DNA of 38,196 bases from Bacteroidales bacterium (GCA_900768685.1 CAAGDX010000032.1:1-38196), one strand, 5' to 3'; counted from the stretch's first letter, positions 7,795 to 16,894 are shown. Notes: a model not told the origin generated them from the letters alone. Numbers and translations are program-made.

Positions 7795-8655
7795 ATGAGG
7801 TACACTGCACTGTGCATATTGGCATTTCTGATGCTGCTCGTAGGGTGTAAATCTACGCCTGACGGTGTACTTTCGCATGATGATTTTGTGGATTTACTTG
7901 TGGATTTACACAAGGGAGAAGCATATACAGACATCTTTTTCCGTGAATTTCGCGAGGATTCCATGAAAGCAACCTATAAACAATCGTTGCTGAAAAAACA
8001 TGGTATCACACAGGAAGAATTTGACACCACTATGGTGTGGTACGGTGCTCATATAGAGGACTATATCTCCGTTTACGATGATGTGATAGCACAACTTGAA
8101 AAGGAATCATCGCAAATCACAGCCACTGCAAATCAGGCTCTTTCTCTCATAGGAGATTCCGTAAATCTCTGGCACGAAAGCAGTCACTATGTGATAAATC
8201 GTCGCAGTCCGTCGCAGTTCTTGCAGTTTTATGTGGAATACGATGAAAACTGGGAGAATGGCGACTCTTACACATGGCAGTTCAAAACATTTAACAATGT
8301 TTCCTCCGCAATAATGGCAATGGTGGTGGAATACAAAGATTTCAGCACGGAATACCGCACGGATGACGTAAAAGAAGACGGGTGGAAGAAAATGACAATG
8401 GTGATTGATAGCCTTAAAACGCCTGTGGCTTTGTATGGCTATGTGAAATTTGACGTGCGTGAAGATGAGGAAGTGTATATTGATTCCATGTCGCTTATCC
8501 GCAACAGATTCACAGAACTGGAGTATCGCAGAAGATTTAATCAGAAGCGATTTGAATATGGTATAGACCAAATACAAAGAAACAAGATAAGAGCAGAGGA
8601 GTCGCGTGAAGCAGTCAATACTTTCAAGGAAGTTATTAAGAACAGGAAGGATTGA
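7795..8655 (+). CDS. DUF4296 lipoprotein
   Basis: This 286-aa protein has a short signal sequence ending in the lipobox LLVGC (C18), so it should be anchored in the envelope by a lipid. Residues about 25-115 (LSHDDFVDLLVDLHKGEA through YGAHIEDYISVYDDVIAQLEKES) match DUF4296, a family of unknown function restricted to Bacteroidetes. The remaining 170 residues look like a beta-rich domain with a C-terminal charged helix. It follows lspA by 12 nt. Its last 50 nt overlap the next ORF. No enzyme motif is visible. Confidence 0.85.
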   Translation: MRYTALCILAFLMLLVGCKSTPDGVLSHDDFVDLLVDLHKGEAYTDIFFREFREDSMKATYKQSLLKKHGITQEEFDTTMVWYGAHIEDYISVYDDVIAQLEKESSQITATANQALSLIGDSVNLWHESSHYVINRRSPSQFLQFYVEYDENWENGDSYTWQFKTFNNVSSAIMAMVVEYKDFSTEYRTDDVKEDGWKKMTMVIDSLKTPVALYGYVKFDVREDEEVYIDSMSLIRNRFTELEYRRRFNQKRFEYGIDQIQRNKIRAEESREAVNTFKEVIKNRKD

Positions 8656-8920
8656 GAATCTTTCCGTTATCAGCAGAGCGGAAGACGGTACTTTTTGTGC
8701 CAAGGCGTTTGAAGTGGAAACGGCAAATACACTTTTTTGTGACGGAACACTTGTGCTGACATCAAAAAGTCCCGAAATAGTTCCGTTTGACGTGCTGAAC
8801 AAAATGAATTATGACGAACTTTTGAAGTTTTTTCTGGACTTTACGGTAGATGACAATCCGGATGAATGTAAACATCTTTTTTCCATGACTCCCGGAAATA
8901 TAGTAGAAATTGAATTATAA
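8606..8920 (+). CDS. Small hypothetical protein, GTG start, overlaps previous gene
   Basis: This 104-aa ORF starts with GTG inside the DUF4296 gene in another frame and runs 265 nt past that gene's stop. An AGAGGAG sequence lies about 6 nt before the GTG, an unusually good Shine-Dalgarno match for this genome. The protein has a basic N terminus, a beta-rich middle (AKAFEVETANTLFCDGTLVLTS) and an acidic C-terminal half. I recognise no family. Without this ORF there would be about 275 nt of empty sequence in a tightly packed operon, which favours it being real. A start within its first 20 codons, after the overlap, is possible. Confidence 0.6.
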   Translation: MKQSILSRKLLRTGRIENLSVISRAEDGTFCAKAFEVETANTLFCDGTLVLTSKSPEIVPFDVLNKMNYDELLKFFLDFTVDDNPDECKHLFSMTPGNIVEIEL

Positions 8921-8930
8921 CGTTTGTCAA

Positions 8931-10511
8931 ATGAAAAGGATTATTTCATTATTTATTTTACTTCCCTTTGCTATCATTGCTGTCCGTGCTGCTGCAGTGA
9001 TTTCAAGCGATGTGATGGATAACACTCTCCTGAAACTGGACAGGGAACTCTCTATCCGTGAGACATATAAGGATAATCGCATAGCAAATATCATTAAAAT
9101 AAAGAATGAATTAGAGGCAAGCAGCGACACTGTGAGCAAATGTATAGACCTCACGATGCAGCTTGCAAACGTTTTTACGGCTTTTGACAATGATTCCACG
9201 CTTTACTACATTAAAAAAGGCTATGTACTGTCGGAATCTGTGAAAAACGATTCCATGAAAACCACTTTTCTCCTAAAGTACATCACTTATCTGCCGCTTG
9301 CGGGTAATGCCGTAGAAGCAACGGAGATTTTTGAGAAGATAGACACTGTCGGAATGACCGGAAGCCTGAAAACAGACTATCTTACGGCTGCGGCACAAAT
9401 GTCCAGTTATCTTATTTCCGCCTTTGAAAATCAGCGAGAGCAAGTGGAATATTGGTCCGCAAAAAGAAAACTTTTCCAGAAAGAATTATTCGCATTGCTT
9501 CCGGAAGGAAGTGCTCTAAGACTCCTCAACGAGGCGGAATACCTATATTCCATAAACGATTTTGAAAAGGCTGAAAAACTTTTTGAAAGCGTAAAAGATA
9601 TGGAGCCGGATAGTAGCAATCTTTTTGCACGTGCCACTCACTCGCTTGCAAAAATTGCTCAGCGCAGAGGTGACTATAAAGCCACGGTTTACTATCTTGC
9701 CCTGTCTTCCATGGCAGATGTAAAATCCGCCACACTGGAGGTGACTTCTCTCCAAATGCTTGGAATGTTGCTTTTTGAAAACGGCGATTTGGAGAGGTCT
9801 TACCAATACTTGTCCGCTGCTCTTGAAAATGCGGTGGAGTGTAATGCCTCCATGCGTGTTCTGGAAACGTCTTCCACACTCCCGATTATTGAGAAAGCAC
9901 ATACCTCACAGGCAAGAAAATCCATGCAGAGGCTTACGTTAGCATTTATAATTGTGGCATTACTCCTCATCATGGTGGTGGCACTCCTTTTCTATCTGCG
10001 ACTGCAAATAAACCGCAAAACGCTCCTCCAGGGACACCTTGAAGGTGCAAACAGGATAAAGGAAATTTATCTGAGCCAGTTTATAAATCTTTGCTCCATT
10101 TATATGAGCAAACTGACGTCTTTTAATAAAATGGTGAGCCGCAAAATCACTTCCGGAAAGATAGAAGATTTGGCAAAAATCACAAAGTCCGGCAAGTTTG
10201 TGGAAGAGCAGAGCCGTGAGTTTTATGATATTTTTGACGATGCGTTTCTCCATATTTATCCATCTTTTGTGGAGGCAGTAAATTCACTTTTGCAGCCTGA
10301 TAAGCAAATTGTGCTGCAAGAAGGCGAAAAACTTAACACGGATTTGCGTATCCTCGCTTTTATCCGCCTTGGACTGGAGGACTCAAACCGTGTGGCACAA
10401 ATGCTGAACTATTCCGTAAACACTATTTATGCTTATCGCAACAGAATCCGCAATCGTGCCATAAATCGTGACACGTTTGAGGAAGATATCATGAAAATAT
10501 CTTCTATTTAA
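8931..10511 (+). CDS. DUF6377 membrane-anchored regulator (TPR-like, TM, HTH)
   Basis: This 526-aa protein has an N-terminal signal peptide (MKRIISLFILLPFAIIAVRAAA), about 300 residues of TPR-like helical repeats outside the membrane, and one transmembrane segment at about 335-357. A cytoplasmic helical region follows, ending in a LuxR/GerE-like helix-turn-helix at about 479-508 (LEDSNRVAQMLNYSVNTIYAYRNRIRNRA). This layout is the DUF6377 family of Bacteroidetes, taken to be one-component membrane regulators, although targets are unknown. I used the ATG at 8931, where the signal peptide begins, rather than one 21 nt upstream. The secreted subtilase gene begins 12 nt after its stop, so the two may be a sensor and effector pair; that is inference. 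Confidence 0.85.
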   Translation: MKRIISLFILLPFAIIAVRAAAVISSDVMDNTLLKLDRELSIRETYKDNRIANIIKIKNELEASSDTVSKCIDLTMQLANVFTAFDNDSTLYYIKKGYVLSESVKNDSMKTTFLLKYITYLPLAGNAVEATEIFEKIDTVGMTGSLKTDYLTAAAQMSSYLISAFENQREQVEYWSAKRKLFQKELFALLPEGSALRLLNEAEYLYSINDFEKAEKLFESVKDMEPDSSNLFARATHSLAKIAQRRGDYKATVYYLALSSMADVKSATLEVTSLQMLGMLLFENGDLERSYQYLSAALENAVECNASMRVLETSSTLPIIEKAHTSQARKSMQRLTLAFIIVALLLIMVVALLFYLRLQINRKTLLQGHLEGANRIKEIYLSQFINLCSIYMSKLTSFNKMVSRKITSGKIEDLAKITKSGKFVEEQSREFYDIFDDAFLHIYPSFVEAVNSLLQPDKQIVLQEGEKLNTDLRILAFIRLGLEDSNRVAQMLNYSVNTIYAYRNRIRNRAINRDTFEEDIMKISSI

Positions 10512-10523
10512 CATCCTCATAAC

Positions 10524-12650
10524 ATGAAAAAGTTTTTCCTCCTCCTGCTGATTTTGACATCAGTATTTTCACAAATATATTCTTTCAGCCGTTCAAATTT
10601 CAATATCGGCGGTGAATTCAGGCTTCAGAAAAAAACAGCTGAACTCAAAACGGAACTTTCCGATGACGTGTTGCTACTCCTCGTGAAATTTACCTCCGGA
10701 AATATTGATGATTCTCTCGTTTCACTTGGCGTGGAGGTGCTGTATCAGCGTGACGATTTGGCTATTGTGACCGTGCCGATAGAAAATTGGACAAAATTGG
10801 GTGATTCTACATCAATTATTTGTGTGGAGGCAATGAGTCCGATGTCCGTTCACATGGATTTGGCTGCTCCGGCAGCGAATATTGACAAAATCCGCAATAT
10901 GGAAAATTTGTCAAAGCCATACACGGGAAAGGGTGTACTTGCAGCTTTCACGGATGTGGGTTTTGACCCTAATCACATCAATTTCCGTGACGAAAACGGA
11001 AACTCTCGAGTAGCACGACTGGTAAACGTTCAGGCAAGACCATATCTTTTTCAGGAAGCCGTTACGCCGGAGGAGGTTGCAGCGTGGACTACGGACAACA
11101 GTGCGGAAACGCATGCCACACACGTAGCCGGGATTATGACAGGTTATTGTACTCAAACGGTTTATACCGGTGTTGCAACCGGTGCCACAATTATGGCGGC
11201 GACAAGTGACCTTTACAATGAAAGTATTCTTATCAACATAGAGGAAATTGTGAAATACGCGAAGGAGCAAGATATGCCGGTGGTTATAAATATGTCGCTC
11301 GGTGATGTGCTTGGTCCACACGACGGCAGTTCTCTTTTCTGCCAATACCTTGATAAAATAGGTGAAAAAGACGCAATTATTTGTCTTTCTGCAGGTAATG
11401 ATGCCCACAACAAAATGTCCATAGATAAAACTATGACTGCTGAAGATAACAGTTTTGCCACAGTGCTGATTGGTCCAGACTGGACGGGTTTTAATCTGAG
11501 TGGTGCTATTGATATCTGGAGCGATGATGACACTCCTTTTGATGTTGAACTGATGATTGTGGATTATGCCACAAAAAGTGTGCTGAAAACGTATTCGCTC
11601 ACTTCTGATGAACTATATCTCTATTCGTCTGAGATTGACGAGGGTTACGATGACTTTTTCAGCAATTATTATTCCGGAGAGGTGCTTCTGCAGAAAGGTG
11701 TTTCTCCGCTCAATGGCAGATATAATGCAGTTTTCCTTATGGAGTGTGAAATGCGAAACAAAACCACTTCAACCGGTTGGGCTGACCAATTCCTTGCATT
11801 GCGTGTCATCGGTTCTGAGGGGAGCAGAGTTGTGGCATACGCGGGCAATAGTTTTATGTTGACACAAAACGGTATGCCCGGCTTTGTAAAAGGCAATGGA
11901 GCAAACTCTATAAGTGACTGTGCAACAGGAAAATATAATATTTCCGTTGGTGCACATAAAACCAGAACAACTGTTCCACAGGTCGCCGGCTCTGAGTATA
12001 ACGTTGGAGGCACGGTAGGTGCTGTGGCATATTTTTCTTCTTACGGCTATATGCCGGACGGAACCAAACTGCCGGATGTGAGTGCTTCCGGTTATCCCGT
12101 AATTTCTTCACTGTCACATTATTACACGGATACTCATAATATGGATTATGCCTGTGCAAAAGTGACTGCAGACGGAATTGACTATTATTGGGAGGACTAT
12201 CAGGGCACGTCTATGTCCACTCCTATCGTGACAGGAACTGTAGCATTATGGCTTGAGGCAGACCCTACGCTTAATGTACTTGACGTGAAACGTATTATAG
12301 AGGAAACATCCGTTGCACCCACTGTTTCACCGGAAGATGAAAAGTGGGCAAGATGCGGTATATTAGATAGTTACGCAGGGCTTAAACGTGTAATAGAACT
12401 TTCCGGTGTTGCAGAAGTGAAAGAGCAGCCGTTGCTTAAAGTGGATAGAGTAGGGAACGTAATAACTATTGTCTCACTCACATCAGAGCCGTTTACCTAC
12501 TGCATCTATTCCGTTTCCGGTACTCAAGTTCTCGCAGGAACAGGTTCAGACTCCGCTTCTCTTGACATTTCCGCATTGTGTTCAGGAGTATATATGCTCA
12601 AATTGCAGCAAAACAGATGTGAGCCGCAAGTGATTAAATTTGCGAAATAA
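10524..12650 (+). CDS. Secreted S8 (subtilisin-like) serine peptidase with T9SS-type C-terminal domain
   Basis: This 708-aa protease has a signal peptide (1-20). The catalytic triad is visible as D144 (AAFTDVGFD), H197 (THATHVAGI) and S563 (YQGTSMSTP), and the oxyanion region as INMSLGD and LSAGND. A large insertion of about 200 residues lies between the His and Ser motifs. The last 70 residues (from about 640) form a beta-sandwich ending in SGVYMLKLQQNRCEPQVIKFAK, the shape of a type A sorting domain for the type IX secretion system. The enzyme is therefore probably exported and attached to or released from the cell surface. It follows the DUF6377 gene closely and its stop is 4 bp from the stop of the converging thioesterase gene. 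Confidence 0.92.
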   Translation: MKKFFLLLLILTSVFSQIYSFSRSNFNIGGEFRLQKKTAELKTELSDDVLLLLVKFTSGNIDDSLVSLGVEVLYQRDDLAIVTVPIENWTKLGDSTSIICVEAMSPMSVHMDLAAPAANIDKIRNMENLSKPYTGKGVLAAFTDVGFDPNHINFRDENGNSRVARLVNVQARPYLFQEAVTPEEVAAWTTDNSAETHATHVAGIMTGYCTQTVYTGVATGATIMAATSDLYNESILINIEEIVKYAKEQDMPVVINMSLGDVLGPHDGSSLFCQYLDKIGEKDAIICLSAGNDAHNKMSIDKTMTAEDNSFATVLIGPDWTGFNLSGAIDIWSDDDTPFDVELMIVDYATKSVLKTYSLTSDELYLYSSEIDEGYDDFFSNYYSGEVLLQKGVSPLNGRYNAVFLMECEMRNKTTSTGWADQFLALRVIGSEGSRVVAYAGNSFMLTQNGMPGFVKGNGANSISDCATGKYNISVGAHKTRTTVPQVAGSEYNVGGTVGAVAYFSSYGYMPDGTKLPDVSASGYPVISSLSHYYTDTHNMDYACAKVTADGIDYYWEDYQGTSMSTPIVTGTVALWLEADPTLNVLDVKRIIEETSVAPTVSPEDEKWARCGILDSYAGLKRVIELSGVAEVKEQPLLKVDRVGNVITIVSLTSEPFTYCIYSVSGTQVLAGTGSDSASLDISALCSGVYMLKLQQNRCEPQVIKFAK

Positions 12651-12654
12651 GTTT

Positions 12655-13125
12655 TTAGAGCCCTTCAAAATTGCGGATTGCTTCAGCCCAAACAGGGTCT
12701 AAGGGGGCACCTTTGGCTGTTTTGGCATCAAAACCTGCCATAACGCAGCCGGCTATGCATTTTACATCGCCTGTTTCCGGATTTACTATTCTCTGTTCCA
12801 GCGTGATGGATCGCTCGGAAATACGTGTTGTGGCAGTGAGGCAAATGATTTTTTCGTAGAGATACGTTGGCGAATAAAAATTGCAATTTATGTTCACAAT
12901 CACTGCCGGAACATTCTGCCAATCAATGTCTTCCGAAACAGCTGCACGAAAATACCTTGCCTTTCCCAAGTCCATTAGTTGAAGATATATGGCATTGTTG
13001 AGATGCCCCACCATGTCTATATCGTTAAAACGGAGCTGAAGGTCGCAGGAATGATAAAAGGGGTGTTCTGCCTGTGGCACTTTGGGATTACTGCAAGGAG
13101 GTACGAGTATAGGAGTTTTTTTCAT
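12655..13125 (-). CDS. Acyl-CoA/acyl-ACP thioesterase, hotdog fold
   Basis: This 156-aa protein is a 4-hydroxybenzoyl-CoA thioesterase-like hotdog enzyme. The diagnostic run LRFNDIDMVGHLNNAIYLQLMD (about 31-52) holds the catalytic Asp region and the HLNNA motif that begins the long central helix. Such enzymes hydrolyse acyl-CoA or acyl-ACP; the natural substrate cannot be deduced. It is the last gene of a recF-DUF721-thioesterase operon and starts 4 nt after the DUF721 stop. Confidence 0.9.
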   Translation of the reverse strand: MKKTPILVPPCSNPKVPQAEHPFYHSCDLQLRFNDIDMVGHLNNAIYLQLMDLGKARYFRAAVSEDIDWQNVPAVIVNINCNFYSPTYLYEKIICLTATTRISERSITLEQRIVNPETGDVKCIAGCVMAGFDAKTAKGAPLDPVWAEAIRNFEGL

Positions 13126-13129
13126 CGTT

Positions 13130-13420
13130 TCAATGTAAAATAATATCTTTAATAACGTCTTTGCCTACCAACTCGTTCAGACGTTTTACGATTGCGGAAC
13201 GTTGGAAACTGAGTTCGTTTTTGAGTGAGGCAGAAGTGAGAAAAACGTGTAGTGTGTCGCCTTGTACATATCTCTTTAGTGTATAGCGGTTTACGCCCGG
13301 ACCAACCACTTCAATCCAGTAAAATGCCGCTCTCTGGCGGAGAAAGTTGTCGTTGTCGTCACATTCCCGGAAAGCTTTTTCCAGGATTTTTCCTATCAAT
13401 TCCGGTTCAACTCGTTTCAT
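13130..13420 (-). CDS. DUF721 (DciA-like) protein
   Basis: This 96-aa protein matches DUF721, with the family features FYWIEVVGPGVNRYT and a C-terminal KH-like half (LHVFLTSASLKNELSFQRSAIVKRLNELVG). DUF721 includes DciA, the helicase operator that loads DnaB in bacteria lacking DnaC. Bacteroidetes copies are short and contain mainly this domain. Placement right after recF (15 nt) supports a link to replication. Confidence 0.85.
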   Translation of the reverse strand: MKRVEPELIGKILEKAFRECDDNDNFLRQRAAFYWIEVVGPGVNRYTLKRYVQGDTLHVFLTSASLKNELSFQRSAIVKRLNELVGKDVIKDIILH

Positions 13421-13435
13421 TGTAATTAAATAAAG

Positions 13436-14533
13436 TTAAACCGGCTTGAAAATGCCGTTTTCCACATTCATAAGTTTGTATTCTCCGTTTATGTGTTTCA
13501 TAATTGAGTCCAAATGTGAGCGATTTGTATCTGTGATAAATATCTGTCCGAACTTGTCGCCTGCCACGAGTTCTATTATTCGCTCCACGCGTGTGGAGTC
13601 AAGTTTGTCGAAAATATCATCAAGCAGGAGTAGTGGCTTCAGTCCTGTGGAACGGCTTAAGAAGTCATATTGTGCCAGACGCATGGAAATCACGTATGTC
13701 TTGCATTGCCCTTGTGATGCTATTCGCTTTACGGGCATACCGTTCATTTGCATTTCAATATCGTCTCTGTGAACTCCCACCGTGGTGAAACCAAGGTATT
13801 CGTCTCTGCGGCGACATTCGTCAAACTGGCTTGTGAGCGGTGTGCCGGATTCTGTGACGGTTGTGGTATAGCCAATGCAGACTTCCTCGTTTGTGTCTGC
13901 TATACGTGAGTAATAGTCATTAAAAATCGGCGAAAAAGAATCCACAAAGGTGCGGCGAGCCTTGGCTATATAGTCGGCGGTTATCTGCATCTGAATCTCA
14001 ATAGCTTCAAAGAGAGCGGAATCCGAATGTTTGTCTTTGAGAAGTTTGTTTCTTTGTTCAAGCAGTTGTGAATATCGGATGAGGCTGTCTAAATACTGTT
14101 TGTCGCTCTGTGAAATGATTTTATCCAGAAATGCACGACGGTCTTCGGATGCCCCTGTGATGAGATTTATGTCTTGCGGAGCAACAAGCACAAGTGGAAA
14201 CAAACCAAGGTGCTGACTGAGGCGAGAATACTCTTTGCCTTTTCTTTTGAGCGATTTCTTTTTGCCGAGTGAAAAGCCGAATTTTACGTCTTCTTCCACT
14301 CCGCTGCGAAGATAGTCACCGGACAGCATCATAAACGTTTCTCCTTTCTTAACGAGTTGTTTATCCTGGAGACCGCTGAAACTGCGGCAAAAACTCAGAT
14401 AATAAATGGCATCCAGGAGATTGCTCTTACCCATGCCGTTATTACCTATCAGCCCGTTGATGTTCGGGCAGAAATCCACATCGGCGGATTCAATGTTTTT
14501 GAAATTATGTGCTATGAGGTGTTTCAGTATCAT
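13436..14533 (-). CDS. recF: DNA replication/repair protein RecF
   Basis: This 365-aa SMC-like ATPase helps load RecA at gaps. Walker A is GNNGMGKSN near the N terminus. The ABC-type signature region is RIASQGQCKTYVISMRLAQYDFL and Walker B is LLLLDDIFDKLD near the C terminus. I started the protein at the second ATG (MILKHLIAHNFKNI). The upstream ATG would put the -7 promoter box inside the coding sequence. The first three genes of this strand (recF, DUF721, thioesterase) appear to be one operon. Confidence 0.93.
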   Translation of the reverse strand: MILKHLIAHNFKNIESADVDFCPNINGLIGNNGMGKSNLLDAIYYLSFCRSFSGLQDKQLVKKGETFMMLSGDYLRSGVEEDVKFGFSLGKKKSLKRKGKEYSRLSQHLGLFPLVLVAPQDINLITGASEDRRAFLDKIISQSDKQYLDSLIRYSQLLEQRNKLLKDKHSDSALFEAIEIQMQITADYIAKARRTFVDSFSPIFNDYYSRIADTNEEVCIGYTTTVTESGTPLTSQFDECRRRDEYLGFTTVGVHRDDIEMQMNGMPVKRIASQGQCKTYVISMRLAQYDFLSRSTGLKPLLLLDDIFDKLDSTRVERIIELVAGDKFGQIFITDTNRSHLDSIMKHINGEYKLMNVENGIFKPV

Positions 14534-14537
14534 AATG

Positions 14538-14545
14538 CAAAGATA
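14538..14545 (-). promoter_or_regulatory. -7 box immediately before recF
   Basis: TATCTTTG on the minus strand is followed by CATT and then the recF ATG, so the G of the box is only 4 nt from the start codon. The transcript may be leaderless or nearly so. No convincing TTTG lies upstream. Confidence 0.5.
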
Positions 14546-14580
14546 CAAATTTTTTTATTTGTTTTTATGAAACAGGCTCT

Positions 14581-14617
14581 AAAAAAAAACGAGAGAGAAG
14601 TAGTTACCTCTCTCTCG
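14581..14617 (-). terminator. Intrinsic terminator of rpoD
   Basis: A 9-bp perfect stem (14590-14598 with 14609-14617) is followed on the minus strand by nine T (14589-14581), 25 nt past the rpoD stop. Confidence 0.9.
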
Positions 14618-14642
14618 CCTTAAAAATCTTTGCCAAAAAAAA

Positions 14643-15503
14643 TTACTGTCCTAAGTAAGCTTTGAGCAGACGACTTTTCTGCCCTTTGAGCCTACGGATA
14701 GCTTTCTCCTTAATCTGACGTACACGTTCGCGTGTAAGGTCAAATTTTGCACCGATTTCTTCAAGCGTCATCTCCTGGCAACCTATGCCAAAGAACATTT
14801 TCAGAATGTCACGTTCGCGGTCACTTAACTGGTGTAACGCACGGTCAACTTCTTTACAGAGCGACTCTTGATTTAATGAAGCGTCTGCCATTGGTGAATC
14901 ATCATTTGTGAGCACGTCCAGCAGAGAGTTGTCTTCACCCTCCACGAAAGGAGCATCTACAGAGATGTGTCGGCCTGACACTTTGAGTGTATCCGCAATT
15001 TTTTCTACCGGCACATCAAGTTCTTCTGCGAGTTCTTCCGCAGACGGGCGACGTTCGTTTTCCTGCTCGAATTTGGAAAGAGCCTTGCTGATTTTGTTCA
15101 GCGAGCCTACCTGGTTCAGCGGCAAACGCACAATACGAGACTGTTCTGCGAGTGCTTGTAGAATAGATTGGCGAATCCACCATACGGCATAGGAGATAAA
15201 CTTAAAACCACGAGTTTCGTCAAATTTTTGTGCTGCTTTAATCAAGCCGAGATTACCCTCGTTGATAAGGTCCGGAAGGCTTAATCCCTGATTTTGGTAT
15301 TGTTTTGCCACAGAAACGACAAAACGGAGATTTGCTCTCGTCAATTTCTCCAGGGCACGTTCGTCACCCATACGGATTTTTTGAGCGAGTTCAACCTCTT
15401 CTTCCACGCTAATCAGTTCTTCACGACCTATCTCTTGTAGGTATTTGTCGAGCGATGCACTCTCGCGGTTTGTGATTGATTTGGTAATCTTTAGTTGTCT
15501 CAT
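14643..15503 (-). CDS. rpoD: Primary sigma factor, sigma-A/RpoD (Bacteroidetes type)
   Basis: This 286-aa sigma-70 factor directs RNA polymerase to the TTTG/TAnnTTTG promoters seen across the window. Region 1.2 is at about 16-45. Region 2 is recognised by ANLRFVVSVAKQYQNQGLSLPDLINEGNLGLIKAAQKFD and FISYAVWWIRQSILQAL, region 3 by the LAEELDVPVEKIADTL segment, and region 4 by LEEIGAKFDLTRERVRQIKEKAIRRL. It lacks the acidic region 1.1 of E. coli RpoD, as is normal in this phylum. It is a single-gene unit with a clear promoter and terminator. Confidence 0.95.
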   Translation of the reverse strand: MRQLKITKSITNRESASLDKYLQEIGREELISVEEEVELAQKIRMGDERALEKLTRANLRFVVSVAKQYQNQGLSLPDLINEGNLGLIKAAQKFDETRGFKFISYAVWWIRQSILQALAEQSRIVRLPLNQVGSLNKISKALSKFEQENERRPSAEELAEELDVPVEKIADTLKVSGRHISVDAPFVEGEDNSLLDVLTNDDSPMADASLNQESLCKEVDRALHQLSDRERDILKMFFGIGCQEMTLEEIGAKFDLTRERVRQIKEKAIRRLKGQKSRLLKAYLGQ

Positions 15504-15529
15504 TTCTTTTTACCGTAGATTGTAATATG

Positions 15530-15561
15530 CAAAGTTACACATATTTCTGTATATAAACAAA
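15530..15561 (-). promoter_or_regulatory. Promoter of rpoD
   Basis: On the minus strand, TTTG (15561-15558) lies 20 nt before TAACTTTG (15537-15530). Transcription should start near 15523, giving a 20-nt leader. Confidence 0.8.
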
Positions 15562-15600
15562 TTTGTTGCAAAATTGTTTCCAAAAATGTTGATAAAAATG

Positions 15601-16869
15601 TCAAAGTTTTGCTGATAACTCCCATGCTTGCACATGTTCTATTCCGTCGCGTGAGGGAAACTTGATGTCATCAAGCGATATCAACCATTTTTCGTAATTG
15701 TCTTGAACGAGTTTAAGAGGTGAATATTCTCGTTCTATTGTTGTGTCATCTATGAGCATATAGGTGGTTTGAATATATATCTTTCTATCATTTTTTGAAG
15801 CAACGAAATCCACTTCTTTTCCCTTTATTGAACCCACAAATACACTGTAGCCTGCTGATATCAACTGTAAAAATACCAGATTCTCAAGCATATATCCAAC
15901 TCCGTAGCCATATTCGCCGTATAAATAATTTTTAAAAGATAGGTCATTTGCATAATATTTGTATTGTCCTGCCATAACTTCTTTTCCGCGAATATTATAT
16001 CGCAATGCTCGGTGTATCAGATATGCGGATTCTATATAGCCAAGATATGTGGCGACTGTGTCGTATGAAACACTGCACCCATGGCTTTTCATATAGTTTG
16101 CAATGTTGCTGACAGACAAAAGGCATGAAGAATTGTTTACTATATAAACAAATAAATTTTCAAGAACCTTTACGTCCCTTATTTCATATCGGCGGATTAT
16201 GTCTTTCAGCAAAACCGTATCTTTAAGCCCGGAAATGTAGTTCCTTTTTACGTCGCTATCTGAAAAATTAAGGAGTTCCGGATATCCGCCGTCTGACATA
16301 TATTGTATATAGCTATGTCTGCCTTTGTTCAAGCCGTGAGCGGAAACATATTCTTCGTATGATAGTGGAAAAACGGAAATTTCTACATATCTTCCTGAAA
16401 GTAATGTAGCCAATTCTCCCGAAAACATTTTGGAGTTTGAGCCTGTTATGAATACTTCATATTCCTCAGCGTAATCTTGTGAATATGAGTTAACAATCCG
16501 TTCCCATTCCTCAATTTCCTGAACTTCATCTATAAAAAGATATACTCGTCCTTCCGGCTTGAAACGATTGCGGTACTCGGCAACGAGTTTGTCAAAATCC
16601 GCATACGTTCTTATAGGATCAAATGCCGTAAACTCTCTGTTTACAATAAGGATATTATAGCAACTTACACCACTATCCACGAGCATCTGAGCAATTTGAC
16701 GCATAATAAAACTTTTACCTACTCGTCGTTGTCCCGTTAGAACCTTTATTAAGTGTCCGCCGAGATATAGTTTTATTCTCTCAAGGTAAAGCGTACGGCT
16801 AAATCCGCACGGTATCTTGTTCCCGTCCCATAGATTGTATTTTCTCAATGAATCTATTAGTTCTCCCAT
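15601..16869 (-). CDS. AAA_14/DUF4143 ATP-binding protein
   Basis: This 422-aa protein has an N-terminal AAA domain with Walker A GQRRVGKS at 46-53, Walker B LFIDEVQ at 111-117, and a sensor stretch FITGSNSKMFSGELATLLSGRY near 140-161. A winged-helix-like middle follows (about 210-300). The C-terminal DUF4143 domain has a PD-(D/E)xK nuclease-like core (MLENLVFLQLISAGYSVFVGSIKGKEVDFVA). The family is abundant in Bacteroidetes, often in many copies per genome, and its biological role is unsettled. It is a single-gene unit whose upstream region holds four phased near-palindromes, the first overlapping the presumed -33 region, which suggests tight transcriptional control. Confidence 0.92.
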   Translation of the reverse strand: MGELIDSLRKYNLWDGNKIPCGFSRTLYLERIKLYLGGHLIKVLTGQRRVGKSFIMRQIAQMLVDSGVSCYNILIVNREFTAFDPIRTYADFDKLVAEYRNRFKPEGRVYLFIDEVQEIEEWERIVNSYSQDYAEEYEVFITGSNSKMFSGELATLLSGRYVEISVFPLSYEEYVSAHGLNKGRHSYIQYMSDGGYPELLNFSDSDVKRNYISGLKDTVLLKDIIRRYEIRDVKVLENLFVYIVNNSSCLLSVSNIANYMKSHGCSVSYDTVATYLGYIESAYLIHRALRYNIRGKEVMAGQYKYYANDLSFKNYLYGEYGYGVGYMLENLVFLQLISAGYSVFVGSIKGKEVDFVASKNDRKIYIQTTYMLIDDTTIEREYSPLKLVQDNYEKWLISLDDIKFPSRDGIEHVQAWELSAKL

Positions 16870-16886
16870 ATCAATTATTTTTTTTG

Positions 16887-16894
16887 CAAAGATA
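16887..16894 (-). promoter_or_regulatory. -7 box of the AAA_14 gene
   Basis: TATCTTTG on the minus strand lies 17 nt before the ATG. The position of the -33 element falls in the first palindrome (the TTTCG arm at 16916-16920). Confidence 0.65.
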
